Under the pieces are notes generated by a model that ran no database searches, was not told the origin of the DNA, and saw only the letters and a list, made by a program, of their open reading frames with translations. A stretch of DNA of 64,000 nt from Leadbetterella sp. (GTDB taxonomy: Bacteria; Bacteroidota; Bacteroidia; Cytophagales; Spirosomataceae): positions 1-64,000 of the forward strand of contig JAHBUH010000014.1 of NCBI GenBank assembly GCA_019638185.1, read 5' to 3'. Each line of letters opens with the position of its first letter. Position 1 is the stretch's first letter. Positions 41,308 through 49,653 of this stretch are shown piece by piece. Both the position numbers and the translations under genes were made by a program.

Positions 41308-42135
41308 TCACCTCAAATAAACAATATTCGCCACCTTCCGCTGCCCTTCATGGTCAAACTGCTTGTTATCAGAAGGATAATTCACAATGCTCTTTCCTTT
41401 AATATACAGCGCGCTGCTTCCTCCCCCGTCTAAATTCATGGCATCTTCTGCACCCAGCCATTTCATTACGCGGGCTAATTCCATCAGCGACATGCCATGA
41501 GCTTTGCTATTTCTGCCATCCACTACCATTAAAATCAGCTTATGGTTCTTTTGGACAGCAATGGCCGTTCTGGGGTGCCGGTTGGAATTAAAGGGATTAC
41601 TGTCAAAGTTTATACCCTCTCCATTTAAAACCAGCAGGGGCCCGGAAAGCATTACATTTTCTGCCGCAGATTGCTCTGTATTTTCCGGGGTGGCGGCTTG
41701 GATGCTTATCTTTTTCTTATTCAGGGTCAAAACGGAGTTCGCCCGGGCGGATTGTGTTCGCGTAGCGTTAACCACCATTCCGTCTACTTTAATATAGTCT
41801 ACCGCCCCTCCGTTTTTCACATCAAAAAAGCCGCCATTAATGGCTACCAAAGCCCGGTTCTCCTCTGCAAAGGTACCCGTGGTTTTAAGCATCTTAGGAT
41901 CAGCCGCCAGGTGTACGCGTTTGGCGAGTTTTTTAAGGTCTATTTCCACATAGTTGATTTCCTGTTCACTATCAAACAGATCGGTGAAATGTCCCTGCTT
42001 CCAAACCACCCCCTTTGCTATCTTTTCTGTTTTCCAGTCTTTATTCACCACTGACAAAGAGTCTTTTGTGTTTTGGGCGGAAGCCGCCAGAGAAACACAG
42101 CACAACAGGCAAAAAATACGTTTGTTCATATCCAT
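41308..42135 (-). CDS. Exported phosphodiester glycosidase family protein (NAGPA domain)
   Basis: 275 residues with a signal peptide (RIFCLLCCVSLAASAQ). NAGPA motifs: LVAINGGFFDVKNG, LILMVVDGRNSKAHGMSL and EDAMNLDGGGSSALY. The family founder removes GlcNAc from a phosphodiester (uncovering enzyme); bacterial members are exported and may trim phosphodiester-linked sugars of wall or capsule polymers. Its substrate here is unknown. The ATG at 42129 is an alternative start. Confidence 0.88.
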   Translation of the reverse strand: MDMNKRIFCLLCCVSLAASAQNTKDSLSVVNKDWKTEKIAKGVVWKQGHFTDLFDSEQEINYVEIDLKKLAKRVHLAADPKMLKTTGTFAEENRALVAINGGFFDVKNGGAVDYIKVDGMVVNATRTQSARANSVLTLNKKKISIQAATPENTEQSAAENVMLSGPLLVLNGEGINFDSNPFNSNRHPRTAIAVQKNHKLILMVVDGRNSKAHGMSLMELARVMKWLGAEDAMNLDGGGSSALYIKGKSIVNYPSDNKQFDHEGQRKVANIVYLR

Positions 42136-42763
42136 TTAAGAAATAATATTTGCTAAAACCGACTGGGTGATCGGAGGCAAAAAACAGATCAGGAGCCTTC
42201 GGGATCGGACTGTTTTGTATACCATGAAATCACCGCTTAAAAATACCTGAACATTTCGATAACCCCAAAAATGCAGTAGAAAAACAGGTTTCTGATGGAG
42301 AGTTAGCCCGGTTTAATGGTTTAGGTATTCGACAAAACCCTGCAGATCCCAAAATACGCTATCGTTTGAAAATTGGCCAAATTTGCGACAGGAGATATTC
42401 TAAAAAAACCCTTGTTGTTTGTCGTTTATTTCCCAATTCCTGAAGGTAATATGTCTATATATTCAAGTATTGGAACTGAACTCCTTATATAAATCCCGCT
42501 TCTAATATAAGTACCACAGCTACATTCAAAATAATGATAATAGGCGTATTTCTCTTCTTTGGATATTATCTCCTCAAAATTTTCAAGATGAAATGATTGC
42601 CCGGCTTGAACAGCTCATTAAGGCAAAATAAGATTTGTATCCTAAGGTTTTAGTAAACGAAACTTAATATATATTCTGGCCAGACTTCCACATATGCAGG
42701 CTTCCAAAGCCTGATCTATAGTACTGATTATTTCCATCTTCTTATTTTTAAAAATTCACTTTT
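42136..42763. other. Gene-poor region with possible decayed reading frames
   Basis: No intact gene is seen. On the plus strand a 71-codon open frame (42228-42443) without ATG reads protein-like in part (VEKQVSDGELARFNGLGIRQ). A second short frame ends at about 42632 with NFQDEMIARLEQLIKAK. Both could be remnants or chance. The base composition is A+T-richer than the flanking genes. The stretch leads into a frameshifted Bro-N/DinD-like gene, so decayed mobile or phage-related DNA is plausible. Confidence 0.4.
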
Positions 42764-43580
42764 ATGAGCAACATCAAACTTTTTGAAAGCAAACAAATCC
42801 GTTCTGTTTGGGATGAAACGGAACAGAAATGGTATTTCGTAGTAGAAGACGTTATCGCCGTATTGACAGACAGTAAAGATCCGAAGCAATACATTACGAC
42901 GTGACGAAGAACTCGCTAAAGGGTGGGTACAAATTGTACCCACCCTTGCGATGGACACCGCTGGAGGCAAACAAAAAACGGGCTGCACTGACACCAAAGG
43001 CCTTCTGCGTATCATCCAATCCATCCCATCACCCAAAGCAGAGCCCTTTAAACTCTGGCTGGCGCAGGTAGGGGCAGACAGGCTGGAAGAGATTGAAAAC
43101 CCGGAACTGGCTACCCAGCGCACCCGTGAACTCTATAAATTGAAAGGTTATCCCGATGATTGGATCGAAAAACGGATGCGAAGCATAGCCATCCGCGAAG
43201 AACTGACCGAGGAGTGGAAAAACCACGGCGTAAAGGAACAGGTAGAATACGCTATCCTCACTTCGGAAATCTCTAAAGCTACTTTCGGACTTACGCCATC
43301 AGAATACAAAAAGGTAAAAGGCCTGAAAAGCCAGAACTTGCGTGACCACATGACCGACCTCGAACTCATTTTCTCCATGCTGGGTGAGGCATCTACCACG
43401 GCCATCGTAAAAACGCAAAACCCGGAAGGATTTGACGAAAACAAAAAAGCCACCAGACAAGGTGGAGCTGTGGCTGGAAATGCGAGAAAAGAATTGGAAA
43501 GCAAAACGGGGCAGAAGGTAGTATTTGAGCAAAACTACCTGCCTGAAAGCCAAAAGAAAAAGCAGATTGCAAAGAAGTAA
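42764..43580 (+). pseudogene. Frameshifted Bro-N / DinD-like (phage antirepressor-type) gene
   Basis: From the ATG at 42764 the frame reads NIKLFESKQIRSVWDETEQK, then a Bro-N core to KDPKQYI, and stops at 42902. The sequence continues in another frame from RRDEELAKGWVQIV (42897 on) to 43580, with IIQSIPSPKAEPFKLWLAQV and FGLTPSEYKKVKGL. The join at 42895-42897 is explained by loss of two bases (or four or more with the residues expected between QYI and RDEE). Intact homologues are about 280-residue proteins annotated as Bro-N/antirepressor or DNA-damage-inducible protein D. A start at 42951 would give only the C-terminal 209 residues. Confidence 0.8.
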
Positions 43581-43626
43581 ACCAGCCCGGTTAAATGCCT
43601 CAATCCCAATTTTTTACATCCATTAT

Positions 43627-43657
43627 TTTCAAACTATAAAAATAAAGCCTACCTTTG
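43627..43657 (+). promoter_or_regulatory. Promoter of the HdeD-like gene
   Basis: TTTC at 43627-43630 and TACCTTTG at 43650-43657, 19 bases apart. It implies a leader of about 75 bases before the ATG at 43740. Confidence 0.6.
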
Positions 43658-43739
43658 AATCATTAACCAACACGACACCTCTCTCAACACACAGACCCGC
43701 TTTTAACTGTAACTCAGCAAATAATAACTTCAAACTTTA

Positions 43740-44387
43740 ATGCGTATGGCTACATTTTTAAAAACTATCCGTAACACCGTGAAATACTGGTATGTGCCGG
43801 CTATTATTGGTGTATTGTTCATTGTGGTAGGAGTTAGCAGTTTCGGCACACTTGAGAAGACCTACCTCGCGTTGGCGTCACTGTTCAGCTATTCCTTCCT
43901 GTTTTCCGGTGTGCTGGAAATCTGGTTTTCGGTAGAAAACCGGAAAGAGCTGGAAGGCTGGGGCTGGTACCTGGCCAGTGGTATTCTTACTTTACTTATT
44001 GGCATTCTGCTGATTGTACATCCAGCACTAGCCGCTGCCACATTACCGCTTTTTGTGGGTTTCAGCCTGCTGTTCCGTGCTTTCCAGGGACTGGGGTTTG
44101 CGTTTGAGCTCAGGAACTATGGCATACTGAAGTGGGGAAACCTCGCTATTGTAAGCATTTTGGGTATTATTTTTTCATTCCTGCTCATTGCTAACCCGAT
44201 CATAACCGGTGTGTCGCTAGTGGTGCTGACCTCCTTTGCTTTTATCTTTGTGGGTATAAATGCCATTGTGCTGGCCTTCCAGCTCAGGAAGCTGAAAACC
44301 CTCCCGGGAAAACTGCAAAATGAACTGAAAGACAAAATTGAAAATCTGAAAGAAGAGTACTACAAAAATCTTAAAGATAACGAATAA
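43740..44387 (+). CDS. HdeD-family (DUF308) membrane protein
   Basis: 215 residues with six membrane segments in three hairpins (VPAIIGVLFIVVGVSSF; WYLASGILTLLIGILLIVHP; LAIVSILGIIFSFLLIANP) and a charged C-terminal cytoplasmic tail (ENLKEEYYKNLKDNE). HdeD of E. coli helps survive acid at high cell density; Bacteroidota homologues are uncharacterised. It has its own promoter and a strong terminator, so it is a single-gene unit. The ATG at 43746 is an alternative start. Confidence 0.88.
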   Translation: MRMATFLKTIRNTVKYWYVPAIIGVLFIVVGVSSFGTLEKTYLALASLFSYSFLFSGVLEIWFSVENRKELEGWGWYLASGILTLLIGILLIVHPALAAATLPLFVGFSLLFRAFQGLGFAFELRNYGILKWGNLAIVSILGIIFSFLLIANPIITGVSLVVLTSFAFIFVGINAIVLAFQLRKLKTLPGKLQNELKDKIENLKEEYYKNLKDNE

Positions 44388-44390
44388 GCT

Positions 44391-44430
44391 AAGAACGGGG
44401 CAGTCCAAAATGGACTGCCCCGTTCTTTTC
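44391..44430 (+). terminator. Strong hairpin terminator after the HdeD-like gene
   Basis: A perfect 17-bp stem: AAGAACGGGGCAGTCCA (44391-44407) and TGGACTGCCCCGTTCTT (44411-44427) around AAA, followed by TTC. Confidence 0.92.
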
Positions 44431-44473
44431 CACTTCTCGTTTTTGATAGAGGAGCCGAAATTCGATCCAAAGA

Positions 44474-44968
44474 ATGGACACAGAACGCCTTTTCATAAGA
44501 CCGCTATCTGAAAAAGACGCCCAATTCATCTTTGAGCTGTTCAATACCGAACGCTGGATCCGGTATATCGGCAACCGTCACATTCATTCGGAAACCGATG
44601 CGTTGGCCTATATCCGGAAAATAAATGAAAATCCCGACATCATCTATTACACCGTAACGCTCCGGCAAAACTGCGTTCCCATCGGCCTGGTCACCCTCAT
44701 CCGGCGCGATTATCTGGATTTCCGGGACATCGGTTTTGCCTTCCTGCCCGCCTACTCCGGCAAAGGCTATGCTTACGAAGCCGCCAAAGCTGTGGTGGAG
44801 CATCAGGCAGAGAATGCAGAAACCCTGCTGGCGGTGACCTTACCGGATAATACCGCCTCCATCCGGCTGATTGAGAAGCTCGGTTTAAGGTTTGAAAGAG
44901 TGATTGAACGGGATAAGGAAAGTTTATACCTTTACAGCAGCCTAACAGGTCAGGCCTTTAGATCTTAA
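44474..44968 (+). CDS. GNAT-family N-acetyltransferase, RimJ/RimL type
   Basis: 164 residues. It starts MDTERLFIRPLSEKDAQFIF, the typical RimJ/L opening, with motif A FLPAYSGKGYAYEAAKAVVE (acetyl-CoA pyrophosphate loop) and SIRLIEKLGLRFE near the end. It acetylates N-terminal or other amino groups; the target is unknown. It stands alone after the HdeD terminator. Confidence 0.9.
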   Translation: MDTERLFIRPLSEKDAQFIFELFNTERWIRYIGNRHIHSETDALAYIRKINENPDIIYYTVTLRQNCVPIGLVTLIRRDYLDFRDIGFAFLPAYSGKGYAYEAAKAVVEHQAENAETLLAVTLPDNTASIRLIEKLGLRFERVIERDKESLYLYSSLTGQAFRS

Positions 44969-45000
44969 CCGATGTCAATGAAATTGAAATGTTGCCAAAA

Positions 45001-45008
45001 TACTTTTG
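45001..45008 (+). promoter_or_regulatory. -7 promoter element (TACTTTTG)
   Basis: Matches TAnnTTTG; transcription would start near 45015. That favours the ATG at 45033 (or 45021) over the more distal in-frame TTG at 45006. Confidence 0.5.
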
Positions 45009-45032
45009 TCTCAAAATCAAATGAACAAAAAT

Positions 45033-45722
45033 ATGACAACATTCAAAACAGTAGCATGGGGATTGGGCCTGACTCTCTCGTATTATCATCTATACGCCCA
45101 AGACAGCCTTATCGTTCAGCCAAATGAATCGTTCTATTGGGCAGAAGCCGACACCAGCGGCACTTTTTCCGGCAATGAAATGCAGGCAAACTCCCTGGAA
45201 GCTCCCGGTCAGAGTCTGCCTGGTCACCCTATCTTTAACGCTACCTTACTCCAAAGCCCGAATACATGGTTATATACCCGGCCACATGATAAAATTACCC
45301 TGAATACCGGGAAAGCCGACTTCTTTCTGAGCAACCGACGGAACCGTTATTCGGCCCTGTGGGCTTTCACGTCTTTAAATTACCTATACGCCGATTTGGT
45401 GAATCTGATGGATAAAAACATCCTGAAGCAATACCAGAACGGCGTGGTAGACGGCACCAGGATCACACCGGGATTCTTGACCCTGGCCGCAGGATTTATG
45501 CAGGTACCCCTCGCTAACGTATTCCTTCCCCAGGTGATAAAGAATGAAAAAACGCTGAGATGGGTCCAGATTGCCTCGGGTACGCTGATGACGCTTGTGC
45601 AGTCGGGTACATTGTTTATGGGCAAGCCCGCCCCTCATTATGTTCTTTTTTCAACGATTGAAATCGGAACCACTGCCTATATCGCTATAGATGCCATCCG
45701 GTGGAAGCCCAGAAAGAAATAA
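45033..45722 (+). CDS. Unknown exported/outer-membrane-associated protein
   Basis: 229 residues from the ATG at 45033, picked for its spacing to the -7 box and because it begins a signal peptide (FKTVAWGLGLTLSYYHLYAQ). The middle is rich in polar and aromatic residues. Two amphipathic or weakly hydrophobic stretches occur near 150-215 (FLTLAAGFMQVPLANVFLPQ, IEIGTTAYIAIDAI). I recognise no family. Its transcript ends in a two-way terminator shared with the Crp-type gene. Confidence 0.65.
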   Translation: MTTFKTVAWGLGLTLSYYHLYAQDSLIVQPNESFYWAEADTSGTFSGNEMQANSLEAPGQSLPGHPIFNATLLQSPNTWLYTRPHDKITLNTGKADFFLSNRRNRYSALWAFTSLNYLYADLVNLMDKNILKQYQNGVVDGTRITPGFLTLAAGFMQVPLANVFLPQVIKNEKTLRWVQIASGTLMTLVQSGTLFMGKPAPHYVLFSTIEIGTTAYIAIDAIRWKPRKK

Positions 45723-45728
45723 AAAAAG

Positions 45729-45772
45729 TGCTTTTGTCCCGTCAAACCCGTTCCTGTTTAATGGGACAAAAG
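45729..45772. terminator. Bidirectional terminator between convergent genes
   Basis: GCTTTTGTCCC (45729-45739) pairs exactly with GGGACAAAAGC (45762-45772) around a 22-base loop. An A-run precedes it at 45720-45726, giving a T-run on the minus strand. Confidence 0.75.
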
Positions 45773-45776
45773 CCGT

Positions 45777-46367
45777 CTAAACTTTCCTGTATAATTTCCG
45801 CCTGATCCGGCTCAGAGATTCGGGTTTAACACCTATGTAAGTGGCGATGTCGTATTGGGGTACTCTCTGAAAAATGCCGGGACGTGTTTTCAGGAGATTC
45901 AGGTAACGTTGCTCCGGATTTTCGGTAATATAAGAAGTAGTCTGATGGTGCCGCTCTTCAAAGACGGCTTCCATAATCTGGCGTGAAACGGTCTCAAAAT
46001 GAGGAAACTGCCTGAACAAGGCTTGCGCCTTCTCCTCATTGCCTGCTACGAGAACTGTATTTTCCATGCAGATCAGATTGTACCTCGATGGCTTCTTTAC
46101 TTCAAAACCGTCCGGCGAAATGATCCATTGCTCTTCGGTATAAAAATTGGTGGTTACATCATTACCTTCCGTTATGATAAATTCCCTGACCAGGCCTTCC
46201 AGCAGAAAGTAGGTGTCGTGGTGCAATTGCCCTTCTCTGACCAGGTAATCGCCTTTTTTGAAGCTCTTCACCATCATGCTTTCTGTCAAAACCCGTATCT
46301 CACCGGCGGAGAGGCTCGTGATTTTCAAAAAGTAACTGATCAGTCTGTTATCTATGGGCTGCATCAT
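45777..46367 (-). CDS. Crp/Fnr-family transcriptional regulator
   Basis: 196 residues from the ATG at 46367; an in-frame TTG at 46403 is possible but less likely. A cyclic-nucleotide-binding fold spans about 10-115 (KSFKKGDYLVREGQLHHDTY). The HTH spans about 160-196 (YDIATYIGVKPESLSRIRRK). The domain lacks the cAMP-contacting Arg pattern of true Crp, as is common for Bacteroidota members. Such stand-alone regulators often control a neighbouring gene; its target is not apparent. Confidence 0.9.
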   Translation of the reverse strand: MMQPIDNRLISYFLKITSLSAGEIRVLTESMMVKSFKKGDYLVREGQLHHDTYFLLEGLVREFIITEGNDVTTNFYTEEQWIISPDGFEVKKPSRYNLICMENTVLVAGNEEKAQALFRQFPHFETVSRQIMEAVFEERHHQTTSYITENPEQRYLNLLKTRPGIFQRVPQYDIATYIGVKPESLSRIRRKLYRKV

Positions 46368-46403
46368 ATCTGAATCGTGCTGTGAAAGTTCGCAGTTTAG
46401 CAA

Positions 46404-46894
46404 AAATAGTTATTTTATTTATTGACAATAGTCAATGCATCTTTTCTTTCCGGCCTGTATTTTACTTCAGTTTTCTATGTACAAAGGAAAACACGTGCTC
46501 CTATTTCGATAAACTCCAGGTGTACACCGGCTTGTACCCCGCATTTTTCCTGCTTATCTATGTAGGGACAATACTTTCAGCACAAACGTTCCTCGGGCTT
46601 TACACCTACTTCTACTTTGGTGTTGCCGGGCTCAGCACCTTCCCGTAAAATCTTTTTTTCATCCCTTATTACGGGCTCGCCGTGGTGTCACTTTTCAGAC
46701 ACCTAGCCGCTCTCCACAGCAGGAAAATGAGGCCATCTGTTCGGGGCCTGCGATGGCCACGCAGGCAAACCCGATACCGGCAGGGGGAATACTACTCCCA
46801 TTCCTGCTTATTTACGCGCTTACCGGCCGGTTTCAAAGGGTGGAAATCCCGGAGCCTTATTGTATCTTAGCGCAATAAATACCTTTGAGCAAGT
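46404..46894. other. Region without an intact gene; possible decayed membrane-protein gene
   Basis: On the plus strand a frame ending at 46648 reads VYTGLYPAFFLLIYVGTILS and LGLYTYFYFGVAGLSTF. Just beyond its stop another frame gives FIPYYGLAVVSLFRHLAALH. Together they look like one hydrophobic protein broken by a stop and a frameshift, but I cannot name it. The left 100 bases presumably hold the promoter of the Crp-type gene, and the right end holds that of the DUF3995 gene. Confidence 0.35.
46880..46887 (+). promoter_or_regulatory. -7 promoter element (TACCTTTG) of the DUF3995 gene
   Basis: Matches TAnnTTTG. The predicted start of transcription (about 46893-46895) coincides with the TTG start codon, so the transcript may have almost no leader. 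Confidence 0.5.
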
Positions 46895-47329
46895 TTGATA
46901 ACCGCAATAGCCCTTCTGCTGATCCTGGTCTTCTCCTTTCTTTCGGCCCTTCATGTGTATTGGGGTTTCGGCGGGCGCCGGGGAAGCGCCGCCGTACTGC
47001 CCACCAAAGACGATACCCGGAAAGTAATGATGCCGGGCGCTGTTCCTACGTTTACGGTGGCACTGGGACTTCTTTGCCTGGGCGGAGTGGTTTTTCTGAA
47101 CACCTTTGAGATAGAAACGGGCCCGGCGGCGCTGATAGGCCTGATCCGCAAATACGGCCTCTGGGCCATTGCCACCGTTTTCCTCTTACGGGCCGTGGGC
47201 GACTTCAATTACATTGGATTTTTCAAAAAAGTCAAAACCACCCGCTTTGCCCGAAACGATACCCGGTATTACTCGCCCCTGTGCCTCCTTATCGGGCTGC
47301 TGGCTATCGTGCTTGAAATAAACAAATGA
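46895..47329 (+). CDS. DUF3995-family membrane protein
   Basis: 144 residues from a TTG. Four membrane segments (ITAIALLLILVFSFLSALHV; AVPTFTVALGLLCLGGVVFL; KYGLWAIATVFLLRAVGDFN; SPLCLLIGLLAIVLEI) with the family's HVYWGFGG and RAVGDFNYIGF signatures. Function unknown. The start overlaps the predicted transcription start and no ATG precedes the first membrane segment. The stop overlaps the next ATG (ATGA), so it is translationally coupled to the CPBP protease. Confidence 0.85.
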   Translation: MITAIALLLILVFSFLSALHVYWGFGGRRGSAAVLPTKDDTRKVMMPGAVPTFTVALGLLCLGGVVFLNTFEIETGPAALIGLIRKYGLWAIATVFLLRAVGDFNYIGFFKKVKTTRFARNDTRYYSPLCLLIGLLAIVLEINK

Positions 47330-48162
47330 TGACTTATATTTCTTATATTACAGACAGTCCTCCGATGAAATCAAAAGAAACCCTGAAAACAGTAATTATT
47401 GTCCTGATCTGTTTTGCCCTTTATCATCTCCTGTTCCTGAGCTTTAAGCCCATAAAGCTCGGGCTTGACAAAATCACCCGCCAGGGGCTGGTCAGTTATG
47501 TTCTGACCTACCTGGTTGTGGGAATACCCGTCTTTGCAGGTACATGGCTCCTCAACCGCCCCGCTGGTATTTTTAAAAGCCTGGGACTTTCTCCGGGTAT
47601 TGTGACCGCCGTGGCCGTAAGCCTGTTATTTACCCTGCCCATGTTTGCCGGAGGTTTTCTCTTCTTCCGGTTTAACCACCAGATAGAGATTCAAAACCTG
47701 GTAGCCGGAACATGGGTGGCTGGCTTTATGGAAGAGTTATACTTCAGGGGTTTCCTTTTCGGACAGCTGTTCCGGAAAACCCGCCTGGGCTTTGCCACTT
47801 CCATTTTGCTGGGAGCCGCAATCTTCGCTTCCGGACATTTATACCAAAGCCAGGATACCCGTGAGCTCATCGGAATCTTCACGATCACCTTCTCGGGCGC
47901 CGTATTTTTCGCCTGGCTCTATGTAGAATGGAATTATAACCTGTGGGTTCCGATACTGACTCACACCTTCATGAATCTGGCCTGGAGCCTGTTTAAGATT
48001 GATGATTCTGCCCTGGGAGACATGAAAGCCAATGTTTTCAGGGGGCTGACCATCCTGACGGCCATCGTGTTTACCATTCTTTACAAAAAGAAGAAAAACC
48101 GGCCGCTGGTGGTTACCCGGCAGGCGTTACTATTTAAAAAACAAAGTCTGATACCGATGTAA
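47326..48162 (+). CDS. CPBP-family intramembrane protease (Abi/CAAX-type)
   Basis: 278 residues, about eight membrane segments. CPBP motifs are EELYFRGFLFGQ (motif 1, EExxxR), FSGAVFFAWLY (motif 2 region) and PILTHTFMN (motif 3 His). These Glu/His residues form the active site of CAAX-prenyl-protease-like glutamic proteases; bacterial members process unknown substrates. The first ATG overlaps the previous stop by 4 bases. The ATG at 47365 begins a more usual N-terminus. Confidence 0.9.
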   Translation: MMTYISYITDSPPMKSKETLKTVIIVLICFALYHLLFLSFKPIKLGLDKITRQGLVSYVLTYLVVGIPVFAGTWLLNRPAGIFKSLGLSPGIVTAVAVSLLFTLPMFAGGFLFFRFNHQIEIQNLVAGTWVAGFMEELYFRGFLFGQLFRKTRLGFATSILLGAAIFASGHLYQSQDTRELIGIFTITFSGAVFFAWLYVEWNYNLWVPILTHTFMNLAWSLFKIDDSALGDMKANVFRGLTILTAIVFTILYKKKKNRPLVVTRQALLFKKQSLIPM

Positions 48163-48216
48163 AGGCATTCGTATGGTTCCATAAAACTCCTGCTCTCCTG
48201 AATCTCTACAGCGTCT

Positions 48217-48576
48217 CTATATCCGGTCCAGCTGATGTTTTGTCAACTCATTCTCCGTATCGCCGGTGTTCAGGGTGGTGGCCGGTTCAAAAAGCATCAC
48301 CAAAACTTCATTTTCGGCTACGGGCCTGTGTTCCACTCCTTTCGGAACAATCAGGAACTCATTTTTGTGGAGGGTAACGGTTTTATCCCGGAATTCTATT
48401 TTCAGCGTTCCGTCCACAATAAAAAACATTTCGTCTTCGTGGTCATGTTTATGCCAGACAAATTCCCCTTTGAATTTGGCAAGCTTTACATGCTGTCCAT
48501 TGAGCTCACCGGCAATTTTGGGCGACCAGTATTCAGAAAACAGGGAAAATTTTTCGGCTAAGTTAACTTTATCCAT
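48217..48576 (-). CDS. Single-domain cupin protein
   Basis: 119 residues. Cupin motif 1 FVWHKHDHEDEMFFIVDGTL (HxH...E) and motif 2 EFLIVPKGVEHRPVAE give a conserved metal site (His-x-His, Glu, His). No other domain is present. Small cupins of this kind bind metal and small ligands; the function here is unknown. Confidence 0.9.
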   Translation of the reverse strand: MDKVNLAEKFSLFSEYWSPKIAGELNGQHVKLAKFKGEFVWHKHDHEDEMFFIVDGTLKIEFRDKTVTLHKNEFLIVPKGVEHRPVAENEVLVMLFEPATTLNTGDTENELTKHQLDRI

Positions 48577-48654
48577 GGTTTTGCGTATACAGTTATTTAC
48601 ATCAGGAAACGGCTCTTTCGGGCAGATCAGGTTTCAACCAAGCTTTCCCGGATT

Positions 48655-49254
48655 TCATTTTCCCTTCGCTAATTTACAGGTAAATTCCGTCTTTTTATGG
48701 GTTAGGTCCCAGGTTGAAATTTCTTCAAGCACCAGGTCAGGATATTTTTTACCGATATCCCGCAGGGCATTGCCCACTGATTTTCGCAGATATTCACTGT
48801 CATCTGCCTTATGCTGACTGATAAGCTTTATAGCCTCAGTGGGGTGATCTTTAAAGTAAGGCCGGCTTGTCCAGATCCGGAGTCCTTCAATAACCGCCCG
48901 TTTCACATTCGGGTTTTCGTCGGCCAGCCATTTCCGGATAACCGGCAGGCTCTTTTCATAGCTGGTTATCTTGCAATAATGGTCAAATGCCTTGGCCAGC
49001 ATCTCCTGCACCCGCCAGTTCGGATCTTCCGCCACCCGGGTTTCAAGGAGGGTGAGCGCCCGGGGATTTCCGGCAGAAAGCTGCCCCAGCAGATAAGTAG
49101 CCAGCATTCTCACCTGGTAAGCAGAATCCGCCAGAAACTGTTCCGCCAGGTCAAAATGCTTTTGCGTTTTATCGGCCAGAAGAATGTCCCCAGCTTCCAT
49201 AATGTGTTTGAAGCCGTGTTCTATTTTCAGAATATTCTCAATGAGTTTTTCCAT
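48655..49254 (-). CDS. DNA-alkylation-repeat (AlkD-like HEAT) protein
   Basis: 199 residues from the ATG at 49254; an upstream ATG at 49287 adds an unconserved basic lead. Five to six HEAT-like repeats are visible (YQVRMLATYLLGQLS; NWRVQEMLAKAFDHY; NPNVKRAVIEGLRIWTSRPY; YLRKSVGNALRDIGKKYPDL), as in AlkD/AlkC DNA-alkylation-repeat proteins. It may bind damaged DNA or be a glycosylase. The residue pattern of AlkD's catalytic Asp/Trp is not certain by eye. Confidence 0.75.
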   Translation of the reverse strand: MEKLIENILKIEHGFKHIMEAGDILLADKTQKHFDLAEQFLADSAYQVRMLATYLLGQLSAGNPRALTLLETRVAEDPNWRVQEMLAKAFDHYCKITSYEKSLPVIRKWLADENPNVKRAVIEGLRIWTSRPYFKDHPTEAIKLISQHKADDSEYLRKSVGNALRDIGKKYPDLVLEEISTWDLTHKKTEFTCKLAKGK

Positions 49255-49287
49255 AATACGAGACTCACCGATTTTCCGCCTTCCCAT

Positions 49288-49653
49288 CTAATGAATATTG
49301 CAGTGGGTATTTCATTAATCTCTTCTATTAACTGTTGTCATTATTTTGCTCAATTTGTGGTATATATATTCCTTGGGATTTCATAAATGAATTGAATAGC
49401 ATATTTGTTAAATTTCTCCTTCATTATATACCGGATTTTGAATTGGGTGTATGATTACAGCTAACTGTCAAATATAGGGAAGTTTCAGCCAAGCCCATTC
49501 CGGATTTTGAATTTTTAGGTATAATTACCAATGATACTACTGAAACAGTATTCAATAAAATAATGCACTTTTGTAATATAAAAAGCTAACCGGGCATCGC
49601 TCCCTGTTTTAAGAAATGGATTAGTTATCACAAATGACAAAAACCTTAAAAGA
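49288..49653. other. A+T-rich intergenic region with a short direct repeat
   Basis: No gene. CCGGATTTTGAATT occurs at 49431-49444 and again at 49500-49513, each followed by a GTATGATTAC/GTATAATTAC-like segment. The region presumably holds the divergent promoters of the AlkD-like gene and the gene at 49654. Confidence 0.4.
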
